The notes below the pieces were generated by a model. The model saw only the letters and a program-made list of their open reading frames with translations. It was not told where the DNA came from and ran no database searches. The position numbers and the translations under genes were made by a program. Source: Desulfobacteraceae bacterium (GTDB lineage Bacteria; Desulfobacterota; Desulfobacteria; Desulfobacterales; Desulfosalsimonadaceae). From it: 6,472 nucleotides of DNA. The stretch covers positions 1 through 6,472 of the forward strand of contig DAIEHU010000153.1 of assembly GCA_027353395.1 (NCBI GenBank), written 5' to 3'. Of this stretch, positions 5,851-6,472 are shown piece by piece. The stretch's first letter is position 1. Every line of letters starts with the position of its first letter.

Positions 5851-6472
5851 TCATATCCAGCCTAAAATTCCTGCAAATACGATGAGAAAGGATGCGTTGA
5901 CGGCGAACAGGCCCCCGATCCACCGGATCTGGGTTTTCGGCCGCCAGTCATAGGCGAAATTGGCGGCCAGAAAAAACGGGAGATAGACCGTGACAAACAC
6001 CGGGAATGCGCCCCACCAAGGATACACCCAGTGAAACGCCGGGGTCTTGGCTAAAAATATTTCAAAGATCGAAAAAAACGCCGCATTGCCCAGAGCGAAC
6101 AGGACGCGATTGTTGATGCCCATGATTTTTAAGTGCCGGTCTTCGGGCAGCACTTTGCTGAAAATCAGACCGGCCACGGAAAACATCAGGGAAATCTCCG
6201 CGCCCACGCCCACGAGCAGGAGGTATCCGGTGCCCGCAGGCACGGTCCAGAGGGCATGGCCGGAGAAATGCTGAATCAACGCGTTTCCGATTTCATAAAA
6301 CCAGTGCACCATATAGAGTGATAGCCCCGCAGCGACACCCTTCCAGTTCTTTTTGGAAATCTCGTTAAAATAAATGTAGACCACACAGGCCAGCAGCGGG
6401 ACGAGGTACCACTCGAACGCGGCGGGATTTCTCAAGAGTTCAAGGGCTTTTTGGGTTAATTCAGGGTGGTTC
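5851..6472 (-). CDS. Polytopic membrane protein of unknown function (5' end beyond window)
   Basis: The reading frame runs open from the right edge to the TGA at 5853-5851, giving 206 visible residues. A TTG at 6435 could be called a start, but the frame continues upstream without a stop as NHPELTQKALELLRNP, which looks like real coding sequence, so the true start is probably outside the window. About six hydrophobic helices are visible, near residues 21-36, 45-66, 80-104, 122-141, 150-173 and 185-205 of the visible part. Several polar and aromatic residues lie in or near membrane helices, notably HWFYEIGNALIQHFSGH (56-72), E92 and the WVYPWWG segment (about 148-154), which could form a cofactor or substrate site. 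I do not recognise the family. It immediately precedes the Cys-rich gene in the same direction with a 17-base gap, suggesting a shared transcript and perhaps a shared role. That it is a real membrane protein is well supported; no function is assigned. Confidence 0.8.
   Translation of the reverse strand, partial: NHPELTQKALELLRNPAAFEWYLVPLLACVVYIYFNEISKKNWKGVAAGLSLYMVHWFYEIGNALIQHFSGHALWTVPAGTGYLLLVGVGAEISLMFSVAGLIFSKVLPEDRHLKIMGINNRVLFALGNAAFFSIFEIFLAKTPAFHWVYPWWGAFPVFVTVYLPFFLAANFAYDWRPKTQIRWIGGLFAVNASFLIVFAGILGWI

Noticed and set aside
6433..6435. TTG start for the membrane protein
   Set aside because: The frame stays open to the window edge with plausible coding sequence and no ribosome site is seen before the TTG, so the start is probably outside the window.

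Overview
The window holds a compact set of genes that all lie on the minus strand, so transcription runs from high to low coordinates. Its core is a four-gene operon (about 4788 down to 484) for a membrane-bound, sodium-translocating, biotin-dependent decarboxylase. In transcription order it encodes a carboxyltransferase of the MmdA/propionyl-CoA carboxylase-beta type, the integral membrane ion-pump beta subunit (OadB/MmdB/GcdB family), an unusually large gamma-type (OadG-like) membrane anchor, and a free-standing biotin carrier protein. No biotin carboxylase, OadA-type carboxyltransferase, mutase or epimerase is visible. The simplest reading is a methylmalonyl-CoA decarboxylase: the carboxyltransferase moves CO2 from (S)-methylmalonyl-CoA to carrier biotin, and the beta subunit releases it while exporting Na+.

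Upstream of the operon (5021 to the right edge) are two closely spaced genes. One is a polytopic membrane protein of unknown function whose start lies beyond the window. The other, 17 bases after it, is a cysteine-rich soluble protein resembling the YkgJ zinc/iron-chelating family. A 232-base intergenic region (4789-5020) separates this pair from the operon. It contains a weak terminator-like hairpin, a plausible sigma70-type promoter and a strong Shine-Dalgarno sequence. Downstream of the operon (380 to the left edge) is the start of a YccF-family inner membrane protein, cut off by the window edge.

The organism is probably an anaerobic Gram-negative bacterium. The sodium-pump decarboxylase, the N-terminal signal peptide plus extracytoplasmic domain on the gamma subunit, the moderately GC-rich coding sequence and the gene content would suit a sulfate-reducing Desulfobacterota such as a member of the Desulfobacterales. 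This is an inference from gene content, not a proven placement. In such organisms methylmalonyl-CoA decarboxylation connects the methylmalonyl-CoA pathway to propionyl-CoA, and a methylmalonyl-type decarboxylase has also been proposed for branched acyl-CoA intermediates in anaerobic alkane degradation.

The most unusual points are the gamma subunit carrying about 155 extra residues predicted to be outside the cytoplasm, the two dyad-symmetric sequences in the 99-base gap before the biotin carrier gene, and the uncharacterised membrane protein/Cys-rich protein pair. Apart from these the window looks like ordinary metabolic chromosome; no mobile element, CRISPR array or RNA gene was seen.
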